DNA of 64,000 nucleotides from Fimbriimonadia bacterium (GTDB lineage: Bacteria; Armatimonadota; Fimbriimonadia; Fimbriimonadales; GBS-DC), in assembly GCA_026129765.1 (NCBI GenBank), contig JAHCHP010000003.1:124001-188000 (forward strand), read 5' to 3'. Shown one piece after another: positions 36,381 to 45,561 of this stretch (positions are counted from its first letter, which is position 1; every line of letters starts with the position of its first letter). Under the pieces are notes generated by a model. That model worked only from the letters and a program-made list of their open reading frames with translations. It was not told where the DNA came from and searched no databases. The translations under genes and the position numbers were made by a program.

Positions 36381-36444
36381 GTCATTCTGAGCGTAACGAA
36401 AAATCTGATTTCAGAGGCTGGATTCCTGCGTTCGCGGGAATGAC
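36381..36444 (+). repeat. 64-bp composite MITE-like repeat, copy 4
   Basis: It starts GTCATTC and ends GAATGAC, giving a 7-bp terminal inverted repeat, and contains CTGAGCGTAACGAA and GATTCCTGCGTTCGCGGG. The rest of the gap (to 36665) holds a GC-rich short repeat at about 36505-36540 and the RNase J promoter, with no gene. Confidence 0.7.
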
Positions 36445-36625
36445 GAATCTGCCTGCTGGAAGGCGTTTCTGACGGGTTTTTGCCCCTTGTAGGTCTCAAA
36501 ATGACGGTCAGGGGCGCACACGAATGCGCGCCCCTGCAAGGCTTTCATTTCGAGCAAAATGAAGAATCCGCTTTTCAAAACTTGCTAACAAAACCCTGAA
36601 ATCTCCTCAATCTCCCACATTCAGG

Positions 36626-36631
36626 TATACT
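36626..36631 (+). promoter_or_regulatory. -10 box of the RNase J gene
   Basis: TATACT about 35 bases before the TTG start at 36666. The ribosome site AGAGGAAGG is at 36650-36659, 6 bases before the TTG. Confidence 0.45.
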
Positions 36632-36665
36632 CTACCTATCCCATTTTCTGAGAGGAAGGTAATCA

Positions 36666-38306
36666 TTGGCTATTGAGGTAATTCCATTAGGCGGCACCGG
36701 AGAAATCGGCAAAAATATGAATGTCGTCCGTCAGGGCGATCAGATGGTGTTAATCGATGCGGGTATTTCGTTCCCGACTGAAGAGCTGCCCGGCGTTGAT
36801 TTGGTCATGCCCGACCCCACTTATCTGATTGAGAACCGGCATCTGTTGAAGGCGATTCTCATCACGCATGGGCATGAAGATCACACGGGCGCATTACCCT
36901 ATATTCTTCCTCAATTAGAAGTGCCTGTCTATGGCACGCGCATGACGCTCGCGCTAATAGAGACCAAGTTGAAAGAAAAACGAATCAAAGCCGACCTGCG
37001 CGAGATGATTCCCGGTAACCCGTTTGAGGTGGGCAGTTTCCAAATTGAACCCGTCCGCGTTACCCACAGTATCCCGCAATCCTGCGCCCTTGCCGTCCAT
37101 ACGCCAGAAGGAACCCTCTTCTTTACGGGTGACTTCAAGTTTGACCACACGCCCGTAGACGGCAAGCCGACCGACTTCAATCGCTTGGCGCGCATTGGCG
37201 ACAAAGGGGTCCTCGCCCTTTTCAGCGACTGCACCAATATCGAGAACAAGGGCTGGGGCGAGTCGGAAATTTCGGTGGGCGATACGCTTTACTATCTGTT
37301 TGCGGAAGCGCCGGGACGAATCTTGATTACCAGTTTCGCTTCCAGCTTGTATCGTGTCCAGCAAGTGTTCGATACCGCCGCGCTTTATGACAAGAAAGTG
37401 GTCATCATGGGCAGGCGGATGGAACAAAACGTCGATACAGCGGTCGGATTGGGATTATTGAAGATCAAGCCTGATACCTATGTCTCCTCGCGCCGGATCG
37501 ATGACCTGCATGATAGCGATATTGTGGTGCTGACCACTGGCAGCCAAGGCGAGCCTCTTTCCGCGCTCAGTTTGATGGCAGCCGACGAGTATCCGCGTCT
37601 AAAAATTAAGAAGGGCGACACGGTGATATTGGCTGCCAGCCCGATTCCAGGCAACGAAAGTCTGATTTGGCGAACCGTCAACCGCTTGATCCGGTTGGGC
37701 GCGCGCGTTATCTATGACAAAATCGCGCCGGTCCATGTGTCGGGTCATGCCAATTTAGAAGAGTTGAAGTTGATGCTCTCTTTGCTGAAACCGAAATATA
37801 TCGCGCCCGTGCATGGCGAGCCTCGCCACCAAGCGCTCTATCGCGATATGGCGCGTGGGATGGGATATGAAGAGGAGCGTTTCTTCCTGTTGGAAAACGG
37901 CTCGATCCTTCGCTTTGAGAACGAAACCGCTGCGATTGTGGACCGCGCCCCGGTCGGCAGACTCTTAATTGAGGACGGCATGCCGGGCGGCATCTCTGAA
38001 AACATTATTCATGACCGCCGACACTTGGCGCAAGAGGGAATGCTGGTCGCGATTATCGCGATTGATGCGGAGAAGGGCGTTTTAGTATCCGAGCCGGAAC
38101 TGATTATCAAGGGATTCACTTGGCACAATGATGCGCAGGCGCAGCTGGCGGTCGATTCGATTCGGGAGACGATAGCCACCTTAAGACCGGCAGAGTTGAG
38201 CGATTGGGACGCGATGCGCGGCGAGTTGACGGCGACCCTCAAACGGTTCTGCCGCAAACAACTGAACCGCCGCCCGATGATTATTCCGGTTGTGATGGAA
38301 GTTTAA
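36666..38306 (+). CDS. rnj: Ribonuclease J
   Basis: 546 residues, a normal length. RNase J is an exo- and endonuclease of the metallo-beta-lactamase/beta-CASP class that matures and decays RNA from the 5' end. Motifs: ITHGHEDHTGALPYI with the metal ligands HGHEDH at 68-73, FTGDFKFDHTPVDG, LFSDCTNIENKG, TGSQGEPLSAL, and the beta-CASP HVSGHANLEELKLML with PVHGEPRH. The C-terminal domain follows. The start is TTG with a good ribosome site; the usual MA.EVIPLGGTGEIGKNM order confirms it. It is convergent with obg, 24 bases between stops. Confidence 0.95.
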   Translation: MAIEVIPLGGTGEIGKNMNVVRQGDQMVLIDAGISFPTEELPGVDLVMPDPTYLIENRHLLKAILITHGHEDHTGALPYILPQLEVPVYGTRMTLALIETKLKEKRIKADLREMIPGNPFEVGSFQIEPVRVTHSIPQSCALAVHTPEGTLFFTGDFKFDHTPVDGKPTDFNRLARIGDKGVLALFSDCTNIENKGWGESEISVGDTLYYLFAEAPGRILITSFASSLYRVQQVFDTAALYDKKVVIMGRRMEQNVDTAVGLGLLKIKPDTYVSSRRIDDLHDSDIVVLTTGSQGEPLSALSLMAADEYPRLKIKKGDTVILAASPIPGNESLIWRTVNRLIRLGARVIYDKIAPVHVSGHANLEELKLMLSLLKPKYIAPVHGEPRHQALYRDMARGMGYEEERFFLLENGSILRFENETAAIVDRAPVGRLLIEDGMPGGISENIIHDRRHLAQEGMLVAIIAIDAEKGVLVSEPELIIKGFTWHNDAQAQLAVDSIRETIATLRPAELSDWDAMRGELTATLKRFCRKQLNRRPMIIPVVMEV

Positions 38307-38330
38307 GCGCAGGAATGACGATCGGTCAAA

Positions 38331-40378
<2,048 letters not shown>

Positions 40379-40436
40379 AACTTCACCTCACCTATTAAGT
40401 ATACTCGGTTCATGCCTGTCCAGGGCTGCCCTGTGC

Positions 40437-40442
40437 TATACT
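40437..40442 (+). promoter_or_regulatory. Extended -10 box of the 40466 gene
   Basis: TATACT with TGTGC before it, about 24 bases before the ATG at 40466. A CAGGG-CTG-CCCTG dyad (40421-40433) precedes it, between the divergent genes. Confidence 0.4.
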
Positions 40443-40465
40443 TCATGGCAGGCAGGTGAAGCGCA

Positions 40466-41065
40466 ATGGATATTTATCAATCTTGGAACCGAATACGCGA
40501 ACAAATTAAAGACCGGGTTACAGGCAGGAATGTATGGCAGGCATTGGATGTCTTGAATCCGATTGCGGAAGTGGACGGGACAACCGTTTTAGGGATACCC
40601 CACAGCTATTCGGAGTATATCAGTTATGTCAGCAATGTCACCACCAAACGCCTGATTGAACAGGTGATTGAGGAACATTTGGGCGAAAAACGCTCCATTT
40701 TAATTATTGAAGGCGCCACCCAGCAAGATTGGGAAGCCTACCAGCGAAAACAAGAGGAAGCGCGCCGAATCTCGGAGGGGTTAAGCGCAAAAGAATCGGT
40801 GGCGCGCAAGAGCGCGGACTCGTGGGAAGGATTGTATGAATGGTTGGGCAGACGCTATGCCGATACGCCGAACCGCAGCCTGGCGCAGAACCGCGCGCAA
40901 TACTTGCAAGATGCCGTTGAAGCGACGCGCAAACTCTTGGAGCAGACGCCGATAGAAAATGAACAAGACGAACGTCAATTCAACCGGGTCATTGAGCGCA
41001 TCACGACGAATACGGATGTCGCGCCTGCGATGGTGGGTTGGTTGATACTGTATGGAGGTTCATAG
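40466..41065 (+). CDS. Protein with DnaA domain I-like N-terminus
   Basis: 199 residues. The first 80 or so align by eye with the N-terminal domain of DnaA: a Trp near the start (YQSWNRIREQI), a second Trp (NVWQALDVLNPIAE), a hydrophobic strand ending in IPHSYSEYI (in DnaA, APNEFARDW), and KRLIEQVIEEHLGEKRSILI as the last helix and strand. No AAA+ or DNA-binding domain IV follows; the rest is a charged helical region (TQQDWEAYQRKQEEARRI) with no motif I know. In DnaA, this domain binds helicase and regulators such as DiaA or SirA. A regulator of initiation is possible but unproven. Confidence 0.7.
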   Translation: MDIYQSWNRIREQIKDRVTGRNVWQALDVLNPIAEVDGTTVLGIPHSYSEYISYVSNVTTKRLIEQVIEEHLGEKRSILIIEGATQQDWEAYQRKQEEARRISEGLSAKESVARKSADSWEGLYEWLGRRYADTPNRSLAQNRAQYLQDAVEATRKLLEQTPIENEQDERQFNRVIERITTNTDVAPAMVGWLILYGGS

Positions 41066-41066
41066 G

Positions 41067-41103
41067 ACAGGGAGACACAGTGCGGGGTGCTGCGCCTCCC
41101 TGT
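41067..41103 (+). other. Hairpin between the 40466 and 41225 genes
   Basis: An 8-bp perfect stem ACAGGGAG/CTCCCTGT around a 21-base GC-rich loop, just after the stop of the 40466 gene. No T run follows, so it is not a clear terminator. The rest of the gap to 41224 holds nothing I recognise; an AT-rich stretch near 41180 may be the promoter of the next gene. Confidence 0.4.
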
Positions 41104-41224
41104 GGGGTTGGTGAGGTGGGTTCAAGACGTCTAATTGTGAATCTGAGAAAAACGGAACCGATCCCTCACTATCCCACTATATTATATCGTATTTTTATCA
41201 GATTCGTCAAGGAAATTTTTCTTT

Positions 41225-42550
41225 ATGGCACAAATTATCGAACTTCTTAACTTGGAAACCTGTCTTGACGCGCTTCCCAGCGCGGATTGGGATCAAGTCA
41301 AGATTACTACTGTCGACCGCGAACCGCTGCCCGCGTTGATGCGGAAAGAGCATACTCCCCCTTTTGTGGAGTATCCGGGCGTGCCGTTCGCGCTGGGATT
41401 TCCCTTGCGCCTGAATGAAGAGCGGGTGGTCTATGCGTTTGCGGATTCGTTGGGCAAAGGCTACACTTCACGATCACGGTCAATTCGCGCTTTGCATGAT
41501 GCAGCGGAGAGTCGACTGCATTATATGACCGCTTTGGAAAAGAAGTTTAAGAAGCGGGGCATCGATACGGCGGAGATGACTGCCTACCTCCAAGCGGCGC
41601 AATACCACTGGGATCAAGCGAATTTAACCTTTGAGCCTAACGACCAAAACCAGCATTTCTTCGCGAGTTTGCGAGAGAGCATTGGAGCGGGAGAATCGCT
41701 CGCGCTTCAGATTGCCACCTTCCGAACCAAGCGCAACGGTTGGCGGGACGCCTTCTTTTGGGGATGCAGCATAGGTTTCGAAGATCAAACGGCTTTGTTG
41801 AACGCGCCTCTGCTGCCGGTGGTGAACTGTTTGAGTTTGGATTTCAGCGGAACGCAGTCGCCCGATTTTGAACCGGCGGTCCGTTGGGCGCAGCAGAACC
41901 GGGTGAGTTTGAAAGCCGCCTCGATCCTCACGCCCCAAGCCCTTGAAAGCGGAGACCCTGTCGAGTGGCAACATCGCTTGACTCAGCCGATGGATCGCTA
42001 TCGAGGCGCTATCCGCTATTGGGAAATCTTGACAAACCCGCATTGGGCGATTCCAGACAGCGCAAGGCTGGTTTCGCTGGCGCGCGATCTGGGACAAACG
42101 GCTCGGAACCTTGACCCGCAGTGTGTGCGAATCATCAGCGTTTCTTACGATCTCACCCAGCCGAATCCTTCTGCGATTCCCTATTTGAGCGAGTTGGTAG
42201 AGCATGACGCGCCCTTCGAGTGTGTCGGATTGATGTTGACCGGCAGTTCTCAAGATTATTTTGAACTGGATGAGACCCTTGAGCGCTATGCCGATTTTGG
42301 AAAACCGATCCACTTGAGTCTAACTCTGCCGCCGGGGTCAACGACCGCTTCCGAACAAGCACAGGCAGAATGGCTGGAAGCGGCGGTCTCACTGGCGTAT
42401 AGCAAGCCTTATCTGGTTTCCGTTACGGTAGAGACGCCTTTGGATAGCAAATCGGATCAAACGAAGCGCGGGTTGTTTAATTCCGACCTCGCGCCGAAGC
42501 CTTCTTTTCTGCGATTGTCAGATATGAAAGCGCTCTGGCGAAGCGGCTGA
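41225..42550 (+). CDS. GH10-like protein lacking catalytic glutamates
   Basis: 441 residues. The second half follows the order of GH10 xylanase barrels: RLTQPMDRYRGAIRYWEILTNPHW stands where GH10 enzymes have RYKGKVYAWDVVNEP (read in pieces); then DPQCVRIISVSYDL, PFECVGLMLTG (cf. IDGVGLQ), and KPIHLSLTLPPG where ITEL should be. The acid/base Glu of NEP is Asn and the nucleophile Glu of TEL is Ser, so a glycosidase reaction by the usual mechanism is unlikely. The first 150 residues are unlike anything I know. It may be a binding protein descended from GH10 enzymes, or a distinct TIM-barrel. No signal peptide is visible. Confidence 0.7.
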   Translation: MAQIIELLNLETCLDALPSADWDQVKITTVDREPLPALMRKEHTPPFVEYPGVPFALGFPLRLNEERVVYAFADSLGKGYTSRSRSIRALHDAAESRLHYMTALEKKFKKRGIDTAEMTAYLQAAQYHWDQANLTFEPNDQNQHFFASLRESIGAGESLALQIATFRTKRNGWRDAFFWGCSIGFEDQTALLNAPLLPVVNCLSLDFSGTQSPDFEPAVRWAQQNRVSLKAASILTPQALESGDPVEWQHRLTQPMDRYRGAIRYWEILTNPHWAIPDSARLVSLARDLGQTARNLDPQCVRIISVSYDLTQPNPSAIPYLSELVEHDAPFECVGLMLTGSSQDYFELDETLERYADFGKPIHLSLTLPPGSTTASEQAQAEWLEAAVSLAYSKPYLVSVTVETPLDSKSDQTKRGLFNSDLAPKPSFLRLSDMKALWRSG

Positions 42551-42565
42551 ATCTTCTTTTGAAAC

Positions 42566-42614
42566 CGCGAATAAATTCGCGCCGACAAAACAGCAAAGTC
42601 GCTCTTCAGCGACT
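42566..42614. repeat. Palindrome pair related to the 16393 cluster
   Basis: CGCGAATA-AATTCGCG (42566-42581) and AGTCGCT-CTTC-AGCGACT (42597-42614) have the same order and spacing as the first two hairpins of the 16393 cluster. The gap 42551-42715 also holds the repeat at 42631 and no gene. Confidence 0.6.
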
Positions 42615-42630
42615 AAATCGTCAAGCGTAA

Positions 42631-42683
42631 GAGCAGACCTATGTGTCTGCCCGATCAGAGGGCAACACACACGCGCCCCTACA
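42631..42683 (+). repeat. GC-rich dispersed repeat, copy 2
   Basis: CCTATGTGTCTGCCC, a variable part, GGGCAACACAC, then GCGCCCCTAC; pairs with the copy at 19773. Confidence 0.55.
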
Positions 42684-42715
42684 ATGCCGTTCCCCAACCA
42701 ATCACAGTGCCACTG

Positions 42716-43171
42716 CTACCGTCGTTGCGCTTGCATTGCCAACTTCTTCAAACCGTTCGTCGCCTTGCCGTTCACGCCACCCGGCAGTTTGCTCGCTAAC
42801 AACGAAAACAAGGCGGAGGAGGTCACTTCGACGTTGGCAGGCACAGCAGGGGTCTTCGGCTCAGATGCGGGAACCGGCACAGGTGAAGACCCTTCGCCCT
42901 GCGGCTTTTTGCCCAACAAACTGAGCCACAACTTGATGAGATGCAAGACTTCTCTCGTCTGGCGCAACAGCGCGTTCTGCAGTTTGAGAGCCGACTGCCA
43001 ATCGTTCTTCGTCTGGTCTGATTGCGCCTCCGACGAAAAGTCGGGCAAGGGAGCCTCTAAGGCGTGATTGAGCCGGTTGAGCGCTTTCGTCAATAGTTGG
43101 ATGACGGGACAATCTGCCGGTAATCCAAAGGTCGCGCCGAGTTCTTTTGCCGTGAGTTCAATCGAATGCAT
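42716..43171 (-). CDS. Small helical protein of unknown function
   Basis: 151 residues. I do not recognise it. The first 95 residues are helical (CPVIQLLTKALNRLNHALEAP and QNALLRQTREVLHLIKLWLSLLG), followed by a Pro/Ser/Ala linker (GSSPVPVPASEPKTPAVPA) and a C-terminal helix rich in Leu, Gly and Lys that ends in Gln-Arg-Arg. There is no signal peptide and no clear membrane span. It stands alone between repeats, and the 43172-43368 gap behind it has nothing I recognise. It may be a small partner protein; the coding call rests on length, composition and lack of a better overlapping frame. Confidence 0.6.
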   Translation of the reverse strand: MHSIELTAKELGATFGLPADCPVIQLLTKALNRLNHALEAPLPDFSSEAQSDQTKNDWQSALKLQNALLRQTREVLHLIKLWLSLLGKKPQGEGSSPVPVPASEPKTPAVPANVEVTSSALFSLLASKLPGGVNGKATNGLKKLAMQAQRR

Positions 43172-43368
43172 CGATTTTAGCCTCCAATGTCACTGTGGGA
43201 GTTCAAACGATCAGGAAGTCAACCTCAATTTCAAAAATGCAGTTAGGCTGACATACCGACCATAGAAATCATAGTTTCGATGTAAGTCCAAGTGCCGAAG
43301 AATCAAAGAGGTTTAGGGGCAAAGGCACCATGAGAAGAAGGGTATTTTATCGCAGGGTGACCACTTTC

Positions 43369-45147
43369 TTACGCCGCTTGCGAATCGACACGGGTCAGCG
43401 TCAATTCACGCAGGCTTTTTTCCAACACATCGACCTGGATGGCTTGGAACGACATGCCGTATCGTTCCACCGTTTGAGGCGACAATTCGTTGACGCCGGT
43501 GCTGAAATGCATCGGCTCAGGGGTCAAGAACAACAGGCTCAAATTGTTGACCGTTTTCGGGGAAACTAAGCCCATCTGAAGACCGTTCTGCGATTGTGCC
43601 AATCGATAGCGCAACTGGCGTCGGCTCTCTTCCCAAGCGATGAGTTCAGAAGCGGTCGTCCACTCTAACCCTCTTGAGCGGGCATGCGCCAGCAGTTTCA
43701 GCAGGGTATCCGCCTGCTGTTCCAGCGCGGTGAATTCGGTATTCACGGTGAAATGCGCGACTCCGTAAACCTCCGCCGCTTGATCCACTAAATCGCGAGC
43801 CGTCTGCATGGACAGGCGGCTTCCGAGTTGATATCCCAACAAAGGCAGCACGTAGAGATTGGAGAGCGCGCCGTCGCGCCGGAGTGGTTTCCAAGGTTGG
43901 CATCCCCCAAAAGCGAACCCAGCCGCGCCGGGCGCATAACCGCCGCGATTGATGTCGATACTTAACCCGACCCGTTCGCACTGCTCGTAAAACTCCAATT
44001 TGCCCCGCCATTGCAGACCCTGAATCTGGACCGCATTGACGGTTCGTACACTGGTGAACCGCCGCACATGATCCAACTGCATTTGTAGGCTGCTGTAACG
44101 CATCAGTTCCTGGGGGTCTGCCGGTTCATAGATGAGCGCGATTTCGTTGTCGCGTTTCTGCAGTTCCCGGTAGAAACTTTGTGTCTGCGCGACATGCTGC
44201 ACGCCCCAAGTGGCTTTGATGCCGACCAAAGTCAGGAGCCGGTTGCAAGCTTGATCGGAGTCAGGGAGTTGAGAACTGGTCTCCACAGTTAGAACTCCTG
44301 CGCCGGTCTGATGACGCGGGTAGTGCCAAATCAAGGGACAGATCAAACCCGCGCGCTGGGAGGCTTGAAGAACCAAGCGGATCAACACTTCGCGCCAATG
44401 GTCCGTGACCGGTGTTTGGAACAGGGGCAACCCCTCCGAATCGGGTGAGCGGTCGAATCGCCAGTCCAGCATGATGCCGTCTTCACAGCGCAAAACGCCG
44501 TCGTTCAAGGGCGCAGTCCCATCGGAGGGCGCGATCCCATCTTCATGCACGCATGCCCCCATCTGGATGCGAACCAGCGTTTCTCCCAGGTTGGGCGCAA
44601 TCAAGATCGCTTCCCCTTTGCCCCATCGCTGCCTCGCAACAGCACAGAAGGGGGTTGGGTTTTGGTGGCAGTCTAAGAGGGCAGCCACTGGCCCAGCGGT
44701 CGTGGTTTTAACTGCGACCCCGCCGAAGAAGCGTAAAGGCGTTTTCAGGTGCGCAAAGAGGGGTTCAGAACCCTCAAACAGGGCATAGCCCGCTCCCAAT
44801 CGGATAAAGGGTTGCTCAACTTGGGGTGGGGGAACCGCCAAGTGGACGCCGAACAGATTTTCTTTGCCATACACACAGCCAATCGCGATCCAGACGCCGC
44901 CCTGCTCCATAAAATTCATCAAAGCGTTCGCCAATTCTTCGTGGATGACGCCTTCGCCCGCGGTGATGAGCAAGGTTTGGTGAGGCAGCAGAAGCGGCAG
45001 CTGCGCGCGCGCGACCTCGTCGAAGCACAAACCAGCGCGCTGTAAGATTTCTTTACAATACGCGCTACAAAAATCGGAAGTCGCTTCGCCCGAGCCGCCC
45101 ATCCAACAATAACCGATACGCGCCCATTGGGTGTTAGGGTCTGCCAT
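43369..45147 (-). CDS. Unrecognised protein with deacetylase-like region
   Basis: About 592 residues from the ATG at 45147 (MADPNTQWARIGYCW). The longer frame from 45255 is rejected because its extra 36 codons are formed by the 76-bp direct repeat. The first 220 residues resemble a class I amidotransferase-like alpha/beta fold (LLITAGEGVIHEELANALMNFMEQGG, WGKGEAILIAPNLGE). The middle (about 270-500) reads like a polysaccharide deacetylase barrel: TGAGVLTVETSSQLPDSDQ, then IKATWGVQHVAQ and LSIDINRGGYAPGA. The metal-binding Asp-Asp and His-x3-His pairs of that family are not visible, so activity is doubtful. No signal peptide; function unknown. Confidence 0.7.
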   Translation of the reverse strand: MADPNTQWARIGYCWMGGSGEATSDFCSAYCKEILQRAGLCFDEVARAQLPLLLPHQTLLITAGEGVIHEELANALMNFMEQGGVWIAIGCVYGKENLFGVHLAVPPPQVEQPFIRLGAGYALFEGSEPLFAHLKTPLRFFGGVAVKTTTAGPVAALLDCHQNPTPFCAVARQRWGKGEAILIAPNLGETLVRIQMGACVHEDGIAPSDGTAPLNDGVLRCEDGIMLDWRFDRSPDSEGLPLFQTPVTDHWREVLIRLVLQASQRAGLICPLIWHYPRHQTGAGVLTVETSSQLPDSDQACNRLLTLVGIKATWGVQHVAQTQSFYRELQKRDNEIALIYEPADPQELMRYSSLQMQLDHVRRFTSVRTVNAVQIQGLQWRGKLEFYEQCERVGLSIDINRGGYAPGAAGFAFGGCQPWKPLRRDGALSNLYVLPLLGYQLGSRLSMQTARDLVDQAAEVYGVAHFTVNTEFTALEQQADTLLKLLAHARSRGLEWTTASELIAWEESRRQLRYRLAQSQNGLQMGLVSPKTVNNLSLLFLTPEPMHFSTGVNELSPQTVERYGMSFQAIQVDVLEKSLRELTLTRVDSQAA

Positions 45148-45170
45148 AGTCTCAAGTTTATTATCGGTGA

Positions 45171-45246
45171 GAAGCAAAGGGGACTTTAGACTGTGGAAAG
45201 AGCCTGTTTTGTGGAGGACAAAGGGTTGAGAGGGCGCAAAACGCGC
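45171..45246 (+). repeat. 76-bp direct repeat, upstream copy
   Basis: Identical at 75 of 76 positions with 49165-49240 (the difference is A/G at 45190). It starts GAAGCAAAGGGGAC and ends AAAACGCGC. The two copies flank the copper-radical-oxidase and PEP-CTERM genes. Confidence 0.95.
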
Positions 45247-45335
45247 TTTGCGCAATGGACCATGAAATTATTCTCTCAACCATAATTCCACTCAAAATCT
45301 TCTTTCTCTTTACCTGAAAAATCGTTTCATCCCCC

Positions 45336-45364
45336 TTGACAATTCCATACAATTGTGATATAAT
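45336..45364 (+). promoter_or_regulatory. Consensus promoter of the oxidase gene
   Basis: Perfect TTGACA (45336-45341), 17-base spacer, perfect TATAAT (45359-45364). The leader from here to 45424 contains no other gene. AGGAGG lies at 45410-45415, 9 bases before the ATG at 45425. Confidence 0.9.
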
Positions 45365-45424
45365 ACTTTGGGTTGCCCGCCATCGTGACAGGGTAACCAA
45401 GACAAAAACAGGAGGTCTTTGTTC

Positions 45425-45511
45425 ATGAAGCGAAGTATCAAGTTCTATTTGATTGAATCAGTCGCTCTCCTTATCCAAAATGCGGGGGGGGGGCAGAGTG
45501 TCTGCGCGTAA
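45425..45511 (+). CDS. Short upstream frame interrupted at a G10 tract
   Basis: The ATG at 45425 has the best ribosome site near the promoter, and its frame begins like a signal peptide (MKRSIKFYLIESVALLI). It runs into ten G residues and stops at 45509-45511 after 28 codons. With 11 (or 8) G residues the same frame would continue without a stop into the oxidase frame at 45562, adding 46 residues; with 9 it stops near 45535. It is either the on/off switch of the next gene, a leader peptide, or the result of a miscounted homopolymer. Confidence 0.5.
   Translation: MKRSIKFYLIESVALLIQNAGGGQSVCA
45484..45493 (+). repeat. Homopolymeric G10 tract
   Basis: Ten consecutive G residues, the longest G run I noticed in the window. 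It lies in the translated leader between the strong start at 45425 and the oxidase frame. Confidence 0.9.
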
Positions 45512-45561
45512 ACCCCGCAATCGTCCGGTTTTCTAAGCGGTTCCAACGAGGAGTATGGGGT

